A stretch of 64,000 nt of DNA from Variovorax sp. dw_308 (GTDB taxonomy: Bacteria; Pseudomonadota; Gammaproteobacteria; Burkholderiales; Burkholderiaceae_C), in assembly GCF_019207085.1 (NCBI RefSeq), contig NZ_JAATOM010000001.1, forward strand, positions 186,001 through 250,000, read 5' to 3'. The notes under the pieces were generated by a model, which was not told the origin of the DNA, ran no database searches, and saw nothing but the letters and a program-made list of their open reading frames with translations. Position numbers and translations under genes: made by a program. Shown one piece after another: positions 35,582 through 46,500 of the stretch. Within the stretch, counting starts at the first letter, position 1; each line of letters opens with the position of its first letter.

Positions 35582-36949
35582 ATGAACATCACCATCATCG
35601 GCACCGGCTATGTCGGGCTCGTCACCGGCGTGTGCCTGGCCGACCTCGGCAATCACGTCTTCTGCCTCGACCTCGATCCGGTCAAGATCCAGACGCTCAA
35701 CAGTGGCGGCATTCCCATCTACGAGCCCGGCCTGGCCGACCTCGTGCATTCGAACGTGGCCGCCAAGCGCCTGACCTTCTCGACCGACGTCGAAGCCGCG
35801 GTTGCGCATGGCGACGTGCAGTTCATCGCGGTCGGTACGCCACCTGACGAAGACGGCAGCGCCGACCTGAAATACGTGCTGGCCGCCGCGCGCAGCATCG
35901 GCCGTCACATGAACGGCTTCAAGGTCATCGTCGACAAGTCGACCGTGCCCGTGGGCACCGCGGAAAGGGTCGGCGCGGCCATCCGCGAAGAACTGGAAAA
36001 GCGCGGCCTGGCCGACCAGCGCTTTGCCGTCGTCAGCAACCCGGAGTTCCTGAAAGAAGGCGCGGCGGTCGAGGACTTCATGCGACCCGACCGCATCGTG
36101 CTGGGCGTGGACGACAACGAGGACGGCCGCGACGCGCTCGCCGCCATGCGCAAGCTGTACGCGCCCTTCAACCGCAACCACGAGCGCATGCGCGTGATGA
36201 ACGTGAAGTCGGCCGAGTTCACCAAGTACGCGGCCAACGCGATGCTGGCCACACGCATCAGCTTCATGAACGAACTGGCCAACCTGGCCGACAAGGTGGG
36301 CGCCGACATCGAGATGGTGCGCCAGGGCATCGGCTCCGACCCGCGCATCGGCTACAGCTTCCTGTATGCCGGCACGGGCTATGGCGGCAGCTGCTTCCCG
36401 AAAGACGTGCAGGCACTGATGCGTTCCGCGGGCGAGTACGGGCAGCGGCTGCAGGTGCTGGAGTCGGTCGAGGCGGTCAACGACGCGCAGAAGCACGTCC
36501 TCGTGCGCAAGATCCTCGAGCGCTTCGGCAACGACCTGCACGGCAAGACCTTCGCGGTTTGGGGGCTGGCCTTCAAGCCCAACACCGACGACATGCGCGA
36601 GGCGCCCAGCCGGGTGCTGCTGGGTGCGCTGGCGCGCGCCGGTGCGCGCATCGTGGCGCACGATCCGGTGGCGGTGCACGAAATGAAACGCGTGCTGCCG
36701 CTGGACTTTGCCGACGCACCCGCCTGCATCGAGCAGATCGAATTTGCGATCGACCCGATGGCCGCGCTGGAAGGTGCCGACGCACTGGTCATCGTGACCG
36801 AGTGGAAGGCGTATCGCAGCCCCAACCTGGAGCGGCTCAAGGCGGTGATGAAGGCGCCGGTGATCTTCGACGGGCGCAATCTGTACGAGCCGGAGACGAT
36901 GCGGGAGGCGGGCGTCAGCTATTTCGGCATCGGCCGCAACAGTTACTGA
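35582..36949 (+). CDS. ugd: UDP-glucose/GDP-mannose 6-dehydrogenase family (UDP-sugar dehydrogenase)
   Basis: NAD-dependent oxidase of UDP-glucose (or a related sugar nucleotide) to the uronic acid, feeding capsule, exopolysaccharide or lipid A modification. The 455-residue protein starts [23 protein letters not shown] (Rossmann). It has [49 protein letters not shown] with the catalytic Cys, and [18 protein letters not shown]. The length is typical. The start ATG at 35582 is chosen by homology; the frame extends 11 codons further up. Its end overlaps the convergent patatin gene by 7 bp. Confidence 0.95.
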   Translation: MNITIIGTGYVGLVTGVCLADLGNHVFCLDLDPVKIQTLNSGGIPIYEPGLADLVHSNVAAKRLTFSTDVEAAVAHGDVQFIAVGTPPDEDGSADLKYVLAAARSIGRHMNGFKVIVDKSTVPVGTAERVGAAIREELEKRGLADQRFAVVSNPEFLKEGAAVEDFMRPDRIVLGVDDNEDGRDALAAMRKLYAPFNRNHERMRVMNVKSAEFTKYAANAMLATRISFMNELANLADKVGADIEMVRQGIGSDPRIGYSFLYAGTGYGGSCFPKDVQALMRSAGEYGQRLQVLESVEAVNDAQKHVLVRKILERFGNDLHGKTFAVWGLAFKPNTDDMREAPSRVLLGALARAGARIVAHDPVAVHEMKRVLPLDFADAPACIEQIEFAIDPMAALEGADALVIVTEWKAYRSPNLERLKAVMKAPVIFDGRNLYEPETMREAGVSYFGIGRNSY

Positions 36950-38184
36950 GCCCAATCAAAGAAGCGCAGGACTTCATGCCGCTGGCGCAGCGTGTCGGCG
37001 CGGCCCAAGGCCATCAGCTCGCGCGTGAAGCCGGGCTCGAACAGCAGGTAGCTCGCAAGCGCTGAACCCTTCACGTCGCGCGAGCCGCCGGCACCCAGGC
37101 CGCCGAACAATCGTCTCACCGGGCCGGGCAGGGCGTCCGCGTGGCGCGCGGCGATCGCGTCGATGCGCTCTGACGGTGAGATCACCAGCAGCTCGAGCGG
37201 GCGCAGCGCGCTCCGGGCGCGCAACTCGGGTGGAATCAGCGCCAGGGTGTTGTTGATGCGGCGCAAGCGCTCGACGTCCACGCCCAGTGCGTCCAGGAAG
37301 ATGCTGGACATGGCATGCCCCGCGATCTGCGCGAGCGAGGGGTAGCCGGTCAGGGTGTTGGGTGGGAGTTGTTCGCGCGGCTCGGTCATGCGGCCGGCGC
37401 CGATCACGAGGACGCGTGTGGCGCCGAGGTGGATGGTCGGCGAGATGGGGGCGGTCTGCCGCATCGAGCCGTCGCCGAAGTACTCGACGTGGTTGTGCAT
37501 CTTCAGCGCCGCGGCCGGGAACACAAAGGGGATGGCCGATGACGCCAGCAGGTGTTCGTGCGAGATGGTGCAGGGCATCGCGAGCCGCTGCGATCGCACC
37601 CAGGCTTGCGTCGGCGTGGCCGACTCGTAGAAGGTCACGTGCTCGCCCGAGCTGTAGCTGGACCCGGTCACGGCCAGCGCCTGCAAATGACCTGCGCGCA
37701 TCAATTCGGGCAGGCGCTCCAGCGGCACCATGCGTTTCAGCAATGCGGCCAGCGGTGCGTTGTCGAGCAGGGAGCGCGGCTTGATGCGCAGCACCGTCGC
37801 GACGAAGCGGCCGAGCCCCAGCACCAGGCGCCAGCGCGCGCCGCTGCCCAGCAGCGCGAGCGTGTCGGCCTTGTAGACCTGCTCGGCCCGCACGTTGCGC
37901 CAGACCTCCGCGATGCGGCGCACCGCAACGTCGAAGTCGTCCGCGCCGCAGGCGAGGGCGGCTGCGTTGACGGCGCCGGCGGAGGTGCCGGCGATGATCG
38001 GAAAGGGGTTCGGCCCCTGCTTGGCGCCTGCGCTGCGGCGGATCCTGGCAATGCCCTGGAGCACGCCGACCTGGTAGGCGGCGCGCGCGCCGCCGCCCGT
38101 CATGAGCAGGCCGGTGGAAGGGGGCGATGCAAGTTGTTGGATAGGCGCGGCGGCACTTGTTTGGGCGGGCGATTCAGAGGGCAT
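36943..38184 (-). CDS. Patatin-like phospholipase
   Basis: Acyl hydrolase of 413 residues with a Ser-Asp dyad. The oxyanion hole is [15 protein letters not shown], the nucleophile elbow [15 protein letters not shown], and the catalytic Asp is probably in [14 protein letters not shown]. The C-terminal part (about 290-413) is less conserved. No signal peptide is seen. The gene is convergent with ugd (7-bp overlap) and divergent from apbC with 41 bp between. It may act in membrane-lipid turnover; the substrate is unknown. Confidence 0.87.
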   Translation of the reverse strand: MPSESPAQTSAAAPIQQLASPPSTGLLMTGGGARAAYQVGVLQGIARIRRSAGAKQGPNPFPIIAGTSAGAVNAAALACGADDFDVAVRRIAEVWRNVRAEQVYKADTLALLGSGARWRLVLGLGRFVATVLRIKPRSLLDNAPLAALLKRMVPLERLPELMRAGHLQALAVTGSSYSSGEHVTFYESATPTQAWVRSQRLAMPCTISHEHLLASSAIPFVFPAAALKMHNHVEYFGDGSMRQTAPISPTIHLGATRVLVIGAGRMTEPREQLPPNTLTGYPSLAQIAGHAMSSIFLDALGVDVERLRRINNTLALIPPELRARSALRPLELLVISPSERIDAIAARHADALPGPVRRLFGGLGAGGSRDVKGSALASYLLFEPGFTRELMALGRADTLRQRHEVLRFFDWAQ

Positions 38185-38225
38185 ACGAGCGCCACTAGAC
38201 TATCCGCCATTCAGGAGTTTGAGCA

Positions 38226-39317
38226 ATGGCACTTACGCAAGGGGAACTGACTGCGGCGCTGCAGTCGGTCCAGGACCCGAACACGGGCAAGGATTTCGTC
38301 AGCACGCGCGCGCTGAAGAACCTGCAGATCGAGGGGAGCGACGTCTCGTTCGACGTGGAGCTGGGCTATCCGGCGCGCAGCCAGCATGCGTCCCTGCGCA
38401 AGGCATTGGTCGACGCTGCGCGCAGCGTGCCGGGCGTGGGCAATGTGTCGGTCAACATCCAGACGCGAGTGCTTTCGCATGCGGTCCAGCGGGGCGTGCA
38501 ATTGCTGCCCGGTGTGAAGAACATCATCGCCGTGGCTTCTGGCAAGGGCGGCGTCGGCAAGAGCACGACCGCGGCCAACCTGGCGTTGGCGCTGGCGGCC
38601 GAGGGCGCCAGCGTGGGTCTGCTCGACGCCGACATCTACGGACCGAGCCTGCCGATGATGCTCGGCATCCAGGGCCGCCCTTCCAGCGAAGACGGCAAGA
38701 CGATGATGCCGATGGAGAACCACGGCGTGCAGGTCATGTCGATCGGCTTCCTGGTCGACCAGGACGAAGCCATGATCTGGCGCGGCCCGATGGCCACGCA
38801 GGCGCTGGAGCAGTTGCTCCGCCAGACCAACTGGAAGGACCTCGACTACCTCATCGTCGACCTGCCGCCCGGCACCGGCGACATCCAGCTCACGTTGTCG
38901 CAGCGCGTGCCGATGACGGGCGCGGTGATCGTGACGACGCCGCAGGACATCGCGCTGCTCGACGCGAAGAAGGGCATCAAGATGTTCGAGAAAGTGGGCG
39001 TGCCCATCCTCGGCATCGTCGAGAACATGGCCGTGCACGTCTGCTCGAACTGCGGCCATGTGGAGCACATCTTCGGCGCGGAAGGTGGCAAGAAGATGGC
39101 CGCGCAATACAACATGGACTACCTCGGCGCGCTGCCGCTGGACATCAGCATCCGTCTGCAGGCCGACAGCGGCACGCCCACGGTGGCGGCTGACCCGGAC
39201 GGCCCGGTGGCCGCGATCTACAAGGACATCGCGCGGCGCGTGGCGGTGGGGATCGCGGAGAAGGCGAAGGACTTCTCGGCGAAGTTTCCGACCATCACGA
39301 TCAGCAAGAACACCTGA
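38226..39317 (+). CDS. apbC: Iron-sulfur cluster carrier protein ApbC (Mrp/NBP35 family)
   Basis: P-loop ATPase of 363 residues that binds and transfers Fe-S clusters. The N-terminal MIP18/DUF59-like domain is about residues 5-80. The deviant Walker A is SGKGGVGKSTTAANLALAL near 105. Also present are VGLLDADIYGPSLP, DLPPGTGDIQLT and the CxxC cluster site VCSNCGHVEHIFG. It starts at ATG 38226. It is next to a formate dehydrogenase locus rich in Fe-S clusters, though the gene is a general housekeeping factor. Confidence 0.95.
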   Translation: MALTQGELTAALQSVQDPNTGKDFVSTRALKNLQIEGSDVSFDVELGYPARSQHASLRKALVDAARSVPGVGNVSVNIQTRVLSHAVQRGVQLLPGVKNIIAVASGKGGVGKSTTAANLALALAAEGASVGLLDADIYGPSLPMMLGIQGRPSSEDGKTMMPMENHGVQVMSIGFLVDQDEAMIWRGPMATQALEQLLRQTNWKDLDYLIVDLPPGTGDIQLTLSQRVPMTGAVIVTTPQDIALLDAKKGIKMFEKVGVPILGIVENMAVHVCSNCGHVEHIFGAEGGKKMAAQYNMDYLGALPLDISIRLQADSGTPTVAADPDGPVAAIYKDIARRVAVGIAEKAKDFSAKFPTITISKNT

Positions 39318-39371
39318 GAGGCCCGAAGAGCAGGCGGTGCCCGGCCCGCCGTCCCACGCTCGCGGCGGGGA
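39316..39371 (+). repeat. REP-like intergenic repeat, copy B
   Basis: Begins inside the apbC stop codon with GAGAGGCCCGAAGAGC and contains GGCGGTGCCCGGCCCGCC, identical to copy A at 35319-35365 over 18 bp, followed by a GCGGCGGGG end. The position right after a stop suggests a transcript-end structure. Confidence 0.6.
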
Positions 39372-39635
39372 GGGACAAAAACGCCGCCCAGTTTCACGAC
39401 ACAAGTGTTGTTTCAGAAACACACGGGTCGTGATCGCGTCAGCTCGCGGTCACCCTGCAACGGGGCCGCTGCGCGTGGAATTGCCTTGGGGAGTCTGCTT
39501 ACAACACCCTATTGCGCACCTGCCCGTTTGTTTATTGAATGAGTCTCGTGGTGAACTTTTCTTAAACAATCTGTTACAAGAATGCTTTCACGGCGCCGTT
39601 GCGAGCAGCGGCTTGAAGACAACAGGAGTATCGAC
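39372..39635. other. Intergenic region upstream of the OFA transporter gene
   Basis: No gene. The second half (about 39530-39595) is AT-rich for this genome and probably holds the promoter. I do not see a clear -35/-10 pair. Confidence 0.4.
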
Positions 39636-41330
39636 ATGGCAGGTTCTTCCGCAGGCGTTCTCGAAGGAGATCGCGGCAATGGCATGACGGGCGGCGAGCC
39701 CGGCCTTCTGGACAAGGCGCGCATCATCGCGGGCCCGGGCTTCAACCGATGGCTTGTGCCACCGGCGGCGCTCGCGATCCACTTGTGCATCGGCATGGCC
39801 TACGGCTTCTCCGTGTTCTGGCTGCCGCTTTCCAAGCAGCTCACCGCGGCCGGCGCGGGCGCCGCCTGCCCGAAGGACATGAGCTTCTTCGCGGAACTGT
39901 TCGCCACGGGCTGCGACTGGCACGTGGCCACGCTGGGCTGGATGTACACGCTGTTCTTCGTGTTCCTCGGTTGCGCGGCCGCGCTGTGGGGTGGCTGGCT
40001 CGAGCATGCCGGCCCGCGCAAGGCCGGCGTGGTGTCGGCGGTGTGCTGGTGCGGCGGGATGCTGATCTCGGCGCTGGGCATTCACACGCACCAGTTCTGG
40101 ATGATGATCCTGGGCTCCGGCGTGATCGGCGGCATCGGCCTGGGGCTGGGCTACATCTCGCCAGTGAGCACGCTGATCAAGTGGTTCCCGGACCGCCGCG
40201 GCATGGCGACCGGCATGGCCATCATGGGCTTTGGTGGCGGCGCGATGATCGGCTCGCCGCTGGCAGTGGACCTGATGAAGTACTTCTCCACCCCCACCGA
40301 CGTCGGCGTGATGCAGACCTTCGTGGCGATGGCGCTGATCTACTTCGTGTTCATGCTCGGGGGCGCCTTCGGCTACCGGGTGCCGGCCACGGGCTGGAAG
40401 CCGGAAGGCTGGACGCCGCCGGTGGCGCAGAACACCAACGCCATGATCACGCAGCGCCACGTGCACGTGTCGAAGGTCTGGGGCATTCCTCAGTTCTGGC
40501 TGGTGTGGATGGTGCTTTGCATGAACGTCAGCGCCGGCATCGGCGTGATCGGCATGGCCTCGCCGATGCTGCAGGAAGTGTTCGGCGGCAACCTGATCGG
40601 CGTCGCGAAGAAATTCGGTGAACTCGACAAGACGCAACTCGCGGCCATCGCGACGGTGGCAGGCGGCTTCGCGGCCCTGCTGTCGCTGTTCAACATCGGC
40701 GGCCGCTTCTTCTGGGCCAGCCTGTCGGACAAGCTCGGTCGCAAGCTGACCTACACGATCTTCTTCATCCTCGGCGGCATCCTCTACGCCAGCATCCCCG
40801 GATCGGCCGCGGCGGGCAGCAAGCTGCTGTTCGTCGGCGCGGTCTGCATCATCCTGTCGATGTACGGCGGCGGCTTCGCAACGGTGCCGGCCTACCTGGC
40901 CGACCTGTTCGGCACGCAGATGGTGGGCGCGATCCACGGCCGCCTGCTGACGGCCTGGGCCACGGCGGGCATCCTGGGGCCGGTGGTGGTGAACTACATG
41001 CGCGAATACCAGCTCGGCCTCGGCATCCCGCGCGAACAGGTCTACAACCAGACCATGTACATCCTGGTCGGCATGCTGGTGATCGGCCTGATCTGCAACC
41101 TGATGGTGCGCCCGGTGGCTGACAAGCACTTCATGAGCGATGCGGAACTCGCCAATGAAAAGCGGCTGGCCCATGAGCGGGCTGCGGCCTCCGAAGCGGG
41201 CTCGGCCCTGAGCGGTGCGACGGGCAGCGTCAGCCCGCTCGTGACGCTGCTGGCCTGGGCGGCGGTCGGCATTCCGCTGGCCTGGGGCGTCTACCGCACC
41301 TTGATCAGCGCCGCGAAGTTCTTCAGCTGA
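39636..41330 (+). CDS. OFA-family MFS transporter (oxalate/formate antiporter type)
   Basis: Inner-membrane carrier of 564 residues with 12 or more transmembrane helices. It starts at ATG 39636 after AGGAG; the frame continues upstream without support. Family blocks are RWLVPPAALAIHLCIGMAYGFSVFWLPL, LGLGYISPVSTLIKWFPDRRGMATGMAI and NIGGRFFWASLSDKLGRKLTY. Two loops of 20-30 residues carry extra sequence, and a hydrophobic C-terminal segment follows 40 polar residues. It lies directly before formate dehydrogenase, so formate or oxalate exchange is a fair guess. Confidence 0.87.
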   Translation: MAGSSAGVLEGDRGNGMTGGEPGLLDKARIIAGPGFNRWLVPPAALAIHLCIGMAYGFSVFWLPLSKQLTAAGAGAACPKDMSFFAELFATGCDWHVATLGWMYTLFFVFLGCAAALWGGWLEHAGPRKAGVVSAVCWCGGMLISALGIHTHQFWMMILGSGVIGGIGLGLGYISPVSTLIKWFPDRRGMATGMAIMGFGGGAMIGSPLAVDLMKYFSTPTDVGVMQTFVAMALIYFVFMLGGAFGYRVPATGWKPEGWTPPVAQNTNAMITQRHVHVSKVWGIPQFWLVWMVLCMNVSAGIGVIGMASPMLQEVFGGNLIGVAKKFGELDKTQLAAIATVAGGFAALLSLFNIGGRFFWASLSDKLGRKLTYTIFFILGGILYASIPGSAAAGSKLLFVGAVCIILSMYGGGFATVPAYLADLFGTQMVGAIHGRLLTAWATAGILGPVVVNYMREYQLGLGIPREQVYNQTMYILVGMLVIGLICNLMVRPVADKHFMSDAELANEKRLAHERAAASEAGSALSGATGSVSPLVTLLAWAAVGIPLAWGVYRTLISAAKFFS

Positions 41331-41718
41331 AGGTGCGAATATTCCTGCGCGGCCGCCAATCCCGGGTCTGCGGTGTTGGCTCCGGCATGACGGACGCTGC
41401 GCGCAGTTGTCAGCCTGCGCCGCAACTGCGTTGTCGCGGCGCTGGAGTACGGCTCCGTGCCTCGACCCGGCGTTGACGGCCTCGCTACGGAATCTTCACA
41501 CCTTCCGCCCCCGAGGGAAGGGACGCGCCCGGCGCGGCCCTGCGGGTCGAGTCGAGCAGGCTGAGCCACATCGACACGGAATCGCCAGGTAGCGTCTGGA
41601 CAAGCGCCACAAGGGTCTGCCGGGTGCGCCCCGCAACGGCGATGTCCAGAAGCTCGATAGATGGATAGACTGGTCCGAGAGACAAGCGCTGGCCATGGTG
41701 GCTGGCAAGGCGAGGCAC
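41331..41718. other. Intergenic region upstream of formate dehydrogenase
   Basis: About 390 bp with no supportable gene. A minus-strand open frame crosses it, but it is antisense to fdhB further on and has no recognisable domain. It probably contains the fdh promoter. Confidence 0.4.
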
Positions 41719-43551
41719 ATGCAACACCCAGCCACCCAGGCAGAACCCAGGGCGATCCCGCTCGCCACGCCCGACGAGTTGCGTGATCGCATCCGCCGCA
41801 AGAGCAAGCTCAAGGGCCGGCAGCCCGAGGAGGGCGCGCTGCAACGCGTGCGCGAACTCATCGGGCCGCGGCCGGATGGCGGGCACCCGCGCGACCTGCT
41901 GATCGAGTACCTGCACATCCTCAACGACGCGCACCGTGGCCTGCACGACAGCCACCTGGTGGCGCTGGCCGCCGAGATGAAGATCCCGATGGCCGAGGTC
42001 TACGAGGTCGCGACCTTCTATCACCACTTCGAAGTGCTGCGCGGCGACGAGCAGGCGCCCGGACTGACGGTGCGGGTCTGCGACAGCCTGTCCTGCGAGC
42101 TGGCCGGCGCGGGTGAGCTGCTGACGCGTTTGCCGCGTTTGCTGGGCGCCGCCGGGCATGGCGATGTGCGCGTGATTCCAGTGCCTTGCATCGGGCGCTG
42201 CGAGCAGGCGCCCGCTGCGCTGGTGGATCAGGGCGCGGTGCCGCTGGCCACGACCAGCACCGTGCTGCTGGCGGTGGAACGCGTCCAGGGCGCGACACCG
42301 GCGCCGGCCCGGCCCGCCAAAACGGCGATCCACTTCGACCCGGCCGCGCTGGCGGAGCAGGGCGTTTCACCGCCGCCGCAAGCGATCGACGCCATCCCGC
42401 CCCACACCGACTACGCTACCTACCGCGCCCACGGCGGCTATGCCCTCGCTGCCGCGCTGGACAGCGGGCAGCAGGATGCCGAGGCGATCGTCAAGGCCAT
42501 GGAAGATTCCGGCCTGCGTGGCCTGGGCGGCGCGGGTTTTCCGGCCGGGCGCAAGTGGCGCATCGTCCGCGACCAGCCTGCACCCAAGCTCATGGCGATC
42601 AACATCGACGAGGGCGAACCCGGCACCTTCAAGGACCGCACCTACCTGGAGCGCGATCCGCATCGCTTCCTCGAAGGCTTGCTGATCGCGGCGCGGGTTG
42701 TCGGCATCGGAGCCTGCTACATCTACCTTCGCGACGAATACCACGATTGCCGCCGCCTGCTCCAGCAGGAACTGGCCGCGTTGCAGGCCGACCCGCCGTG
42801 CCACCTGCCGACGATCGAATTGCGGCGCGGCGCCGGCGCGTACATCTGCGGCGAAGAGTCCGCGATGATCGAAAGCATCGAGGGCAAGAGGGGCGAGCCG
42901 CGCATGCGCCCGCCCTACATCGCGCAGGTCGGACTGTTCGGCCGGCCCACGCTGGAACACAACTTCGAGACGCTCTACTGGGTGCGCGACATCGTCCAGA
43001 GGGGCCCGCAATGGTTTGCCGGCTTCGGTCGCCATGGCCGCAAGGGCCTGCGCTCCTTCAGCGTGAGCGGTCGGGTGAAGCTGCCCGGCGTGAAGCTCGC
43101 ACCCGCTGGCATCACAGTGCAGGAACTCATCGACGAATACTGCGGCGGCATGCTGGACGGGCACACCCTGCATGCATACCTGCCCGGCGGCGCCTCGGGC
43201 GGCATCCTGCCCGCGCGCATGAACGATATCCCGCTGGACTTCGATACGCTGCAGCCGCATGGCTGCTTCATCGGCTCGGCCGCGGTCATGGTGCTGAGCC
43301 AGCACGACCGTGCCCGCGATGCGGCCCTGAACGTGATGCGCTTCTTCGAGCATGAAAGCTGCGGCCAATGCACGCCCTGCCGCGTCGGCACGGCCAAGGC
43401 CGCCGCCCTGATGCAGGCCCGCACGTGGGACAACGACACGCTGGAAGACCTTGCGCAGGTCATGGGGGATGCGTCGATTTGCGGACTCGGGCAAGCTGCG
43501 CCCAATCCGATCCGCTGTGTGCAGAAGTACTTTCCGCAGGAGATTGCATGA
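41719..43551 (+). CDS. NAD-dependent formate dehydrogenase beta subunit (fused NuoE- and NuoF-like domains)
   Basis: Diaphorase subunit passing electrons from formate to NAD. The 610-residue protein joins two domains. An N-terminal thioredoxin-like [2Fe-2S] domain (to about 190) has CDSLSC and CIGRC. A NuoF-like part has GLGGAGFPAGRKW (FMN), NIDEGEPGTFKDR (NADH) and ESCGQCTPCR with a final Cys in ICGLGQ ([4Fe-4S]). In FDS-type enzymes these are separate FdsG and FdsB chains; the fused layout matches Methylobacterium FDH1 beta. ATG 41719 has GAGG close by; ATG 41695 is possible. It ends 37 bp before the alpha-subunit gene. Confidence 0.9.
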   Translation: MQHPATQAEPRAIPLATPDELRDRIRRKSKLKGRQPEEGALQRVRELIGPRPDGGHPRDLLIEYLHILNDAHRGLHDSHLVALAAEMKIPMAEVYEVATFYHHFEVLRGDEQAPGLTVRVCDSLSCELAGAGELLTRLPRLLGAAGHGDVRVIPVPCIGRCEQAPAALVDQGAVPLATTSTVLLAVERVQGATPAPARPAKTAIHFDPAALAEQGVSPPPQAIDAIPPHTDYATYRAHGGYALAAALDSGQQDAEAIVKAMEDSGLRGLGGAGFPAGRKWRIVRDQPAPKLMAINIDEGEPGTFKDRTYLERDPHRFLEGLLIAARVVGIGACYIYLRDEYHDCRRLLQQELAALQADPPCHLPTIELRRGAGAYICGEESAMIESIEGKRGEPRMRPPYIAQVGLFGRPTLEHNFETLYWVRDIVQRGPQWFAGFGRHGRKGLRSFSVSGRVKLPGVKLAPAGITVQELIDEYCGGMLDGHTLHAYLPGGASGGILPARMNDIPLDFDTLQPHGCFIGSAAVMVLSQHDRARDAALNVMRFFEHESCGQCTPCRVGTAKAAALMQARTWDNDTLEDLAQVMGDASICGLGQAAPNPIRCVQKYFPQEIA

Positions 43552-43588
43552 ACGCCGCCGGACACGAAGCGACAAGCGTGGGGACATC

Positions 43589-46500
43589 ATGAACGCTCCG
43601 ACCCATCTCGCGGAGTTGCTGCCGCAAGTCATCGAGTTCACGCTCGACGGACGCACCGTTGAAGCCTTCGAAGGCGACACGATCCTGGTCGCCGCCAAGC
43701 GCGCGGGCGTCGACATTCCGCACCTTTGCTACAAGGAAGGGCTGCGGCCGGACGGCAACTGCCGGGCCTGTGTCGTCGAGTTGAAGGGCGAACGCACGCT
43801 GGCGCCGAGCTGCTGCCGCAATGTGACGGCGGGGATGGAAGTACAGGCTTGCAGCGATCGCGCGGTGAAAAGTCAGAAGATGGTGGTGGAGATGCTGCTG
43901 TCGGACATGCCGGATGGGGGGTGCAAGTGGAACGATGGAGGGGTGTTGAAGGGGGCCGGCCCTCACCCCAACCCTCTCCCGCAAGCGGGAGAGGGGGTAA
44001 GTCCACTCCTTCACCCGCTTGCAGGAGAGGGGGCAAGTCATCTCCCTATCCCGCTTGCGGGAGAGGGCCGGGGTGAGGGCCGGCCCATCGGCCAGCACGG
44101 CGAACTCAGCGCCTGGGCCGACATCCTCGGCATCACCGTCCGCCCCCAGCTCAAGGCCCTGCGCCGCGAACAGCCCAAGGCCGACGTCTCCCACCCCGCC
44201 ATGGCCGTCAACCTCGACGCCTGCATCCAGTGCAACCGCTGCGTGCGCGCCTGCCGCGAGGAGCAGGTCAACGACGTCATCGGCTATGCCATGCGCGGCG
44301 AGCACAGCAAGATCGTGTTCGACCTCGACGACCCGATGGGCGACAGCACCTGCGTGGCCTGCGGCGAATGCGTGCAGGCTTGCCCGACCGGCGCGCTCAT
44401 GCCCAAGAGCCACATCGGCTCGCAGGTCGTCGACCGCAAGGTCGATTCGGTCTGCCCGTTCTGCGGCGTCGGCTGCCTCATCACCTACAACGTCAAGGAC
44501 GAGAAGATTGTCAGCGTCGACGGCCGCGACGGACCCGCCAACCACAGCCGCCTGTGCGTGAAGGGCCGCTTCGGCTTCGACTACGCGCACCATCCGCAAC
44601 GCCTCACCGTGCCGCTGATCCGCAAGGCCGGCATGCCCAAGGCCTACGGCGACACGCCGCGCCCCGGCGACTGGCACGACACCTTCCGCGAAGCCACCTG
44701 GGACGAGGCGCTGGCGCTCGCCGCCGGCAAGCTGAAGAGCTTGCGCGACACCCACGGCAAGAAGTCATTGGCCGGTTTCGGCTCGGCCAAGGGCAGCAAC
44801 GAGGAGGCCTACCTGTTCCAGAAGCTGGTGCGCACCGGCTTCGGCAGCAACAACGTCGACCACTGCACGCGCCTGTGCCATGCCTCCAGCGTGGCGGCCC
44901 TGCTCGAAGGCGTGGGCTCCGGCGCGGTGAGCAACCAGGTCAACGACGTAGAGCATGCCGAGCTGATCTTCGTCATCGGTTCCAACCCGACCGCCAACCA
45001 TCCGGTGGCCGCCACCTGGATGAAGAACGCCGCCAAACGCGGCGCGAAGATCGTGCTGGCCGACCCGCGCATCACCGACATCGGCAAGCATGCCTGGCGC
45101 ACGCTGCAGTTCAAGGCCGACACCGACGTGGCCATGCTCAACGCGCTGATCCATGCGGTGATCGACGAAGGGCTGGTCGACGAGGAATTCATCCGCAACC
45201 GCGCCAGCAACTACGAGGCGTTGCGCGACAACGTGAAGGGCTACAGCCCCGAGGCGATGGCGCCGATCTGCGGCATCCCGGCCGAGACGCTGCGCGAAGT
45301 CGCGCGCGCCTTTGCCACCGCCAAGGGCGCGATGGTGCTGTGGGGCATGGGCATCAGCCAGCACATCCACGGCACCGACAACGCACGCTGCCTGATCGCG
45401 CTGGTCACGGTCACCGGCCAGATCGGCAAGCCGGGTTCCGGCCTGCATCCGCTGCGCGGCCAGAACAACGTGCAGGGCGCGAGCGACGCGGGGCTGATCC
45501 CGATGATGTTCCCCAATTACCAGCGCGTCGACAACGCCGACGCGCATGCGTGGTTCGAGGACTTCTGGGGCATGAAGCTCGACGAGAAGCCCGGCTACAC
45601 GGTGGTCGAGATCATGCACAAGGCGCTTGCGCCCGACAGCGATCCGCACAAGATCCGCGGCATGTACATCATGGGCGAGAACCCCGCGATGAGCGATCCG
45701 GACCTGAACCATGCGCGCCACGCACTGGCCAGCCTGGAACACCTCGTCGTGCAGGACATCTTCATGACCGAGACCGCCTGGCTGGCCGACGTGGTGCTGC
45801 CCGCGAGCGCATGGCCCGAGAAGACCGGCACGGTGAGCAATACCGACCGCATGGTGCAGCTCGGCAAGCGTGCGCTGGACCCGCCGGGCAATGCCAGGGC
45901 CGACCTCTGGATCATCCAGGAGATCGCCCATCGCATGGGCCTGGAGTGGAACTACGAAGGCGTCGAATCCGGCGTGGCCGCGGTCTACGACGAGATGCGC
46001 CTGGCGATGCATGCGGCCATCAAGGGCATCACCTGGGATCGGCTGCAGCGCGAGTCCAGCGTGACCTATCCGTGCCTGACCGAAGACGACCCGGGCCAGC
46101 CCACCGTGTTCATCGAGAAGTTCCCGACCGCTACCGGCCGCGTGAAGCTGGTCCCGGCCGACATCATCCCGGCCGACGAACGCCCCGACGCCGACTACCC
46201 CTTCGTGCTCATCACCGGCCGCCAGCTCGAGCACTGGCACACCGGCAGCATGACGCGCCGCGCCACCGTGCTCGACGCGCTGGAGCCGATGGCCACGGCC
46301 TCGATGTGCCAGGCCGACCTGGCGAAGCTCGGGCTGGAAGCCGGCGACGTCATCACCATCGCATCCCGCCGGGGCGAGGTAGCCATCCACATTCGTCGCG
46401 ACGACGGCACGCCGCAGGGTGCGGTTTTCGTGCCCTTCGCTTACTATGAGGCCGCGGCCAACCTCATGACCAATGCCGCGCTCGACCCCTTCGGAAAGAT

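Noticed and set aside
41485-42333. Minus-strand frame reaching into the region upstream of fdhB
   Set aside because: Most of it is antisense to fdhB. The free 200 bp gave a protein-like C-terminus but no recognisable family, so I left it as intergenic.
43953-44086. Repeat in the formate dehydrogenase gene read as a CRISPR-like array or a gene break
   Set aside because: Only three short palindromic units with irregular spacing, and the frame remains open through the whole gene.
44230-46449. 739-residue plus-strand frame overlapping the formate dehydrogenase alpha gene
   Set aside because: Shifted frame of the real gene, Arg-rich and without motifs.
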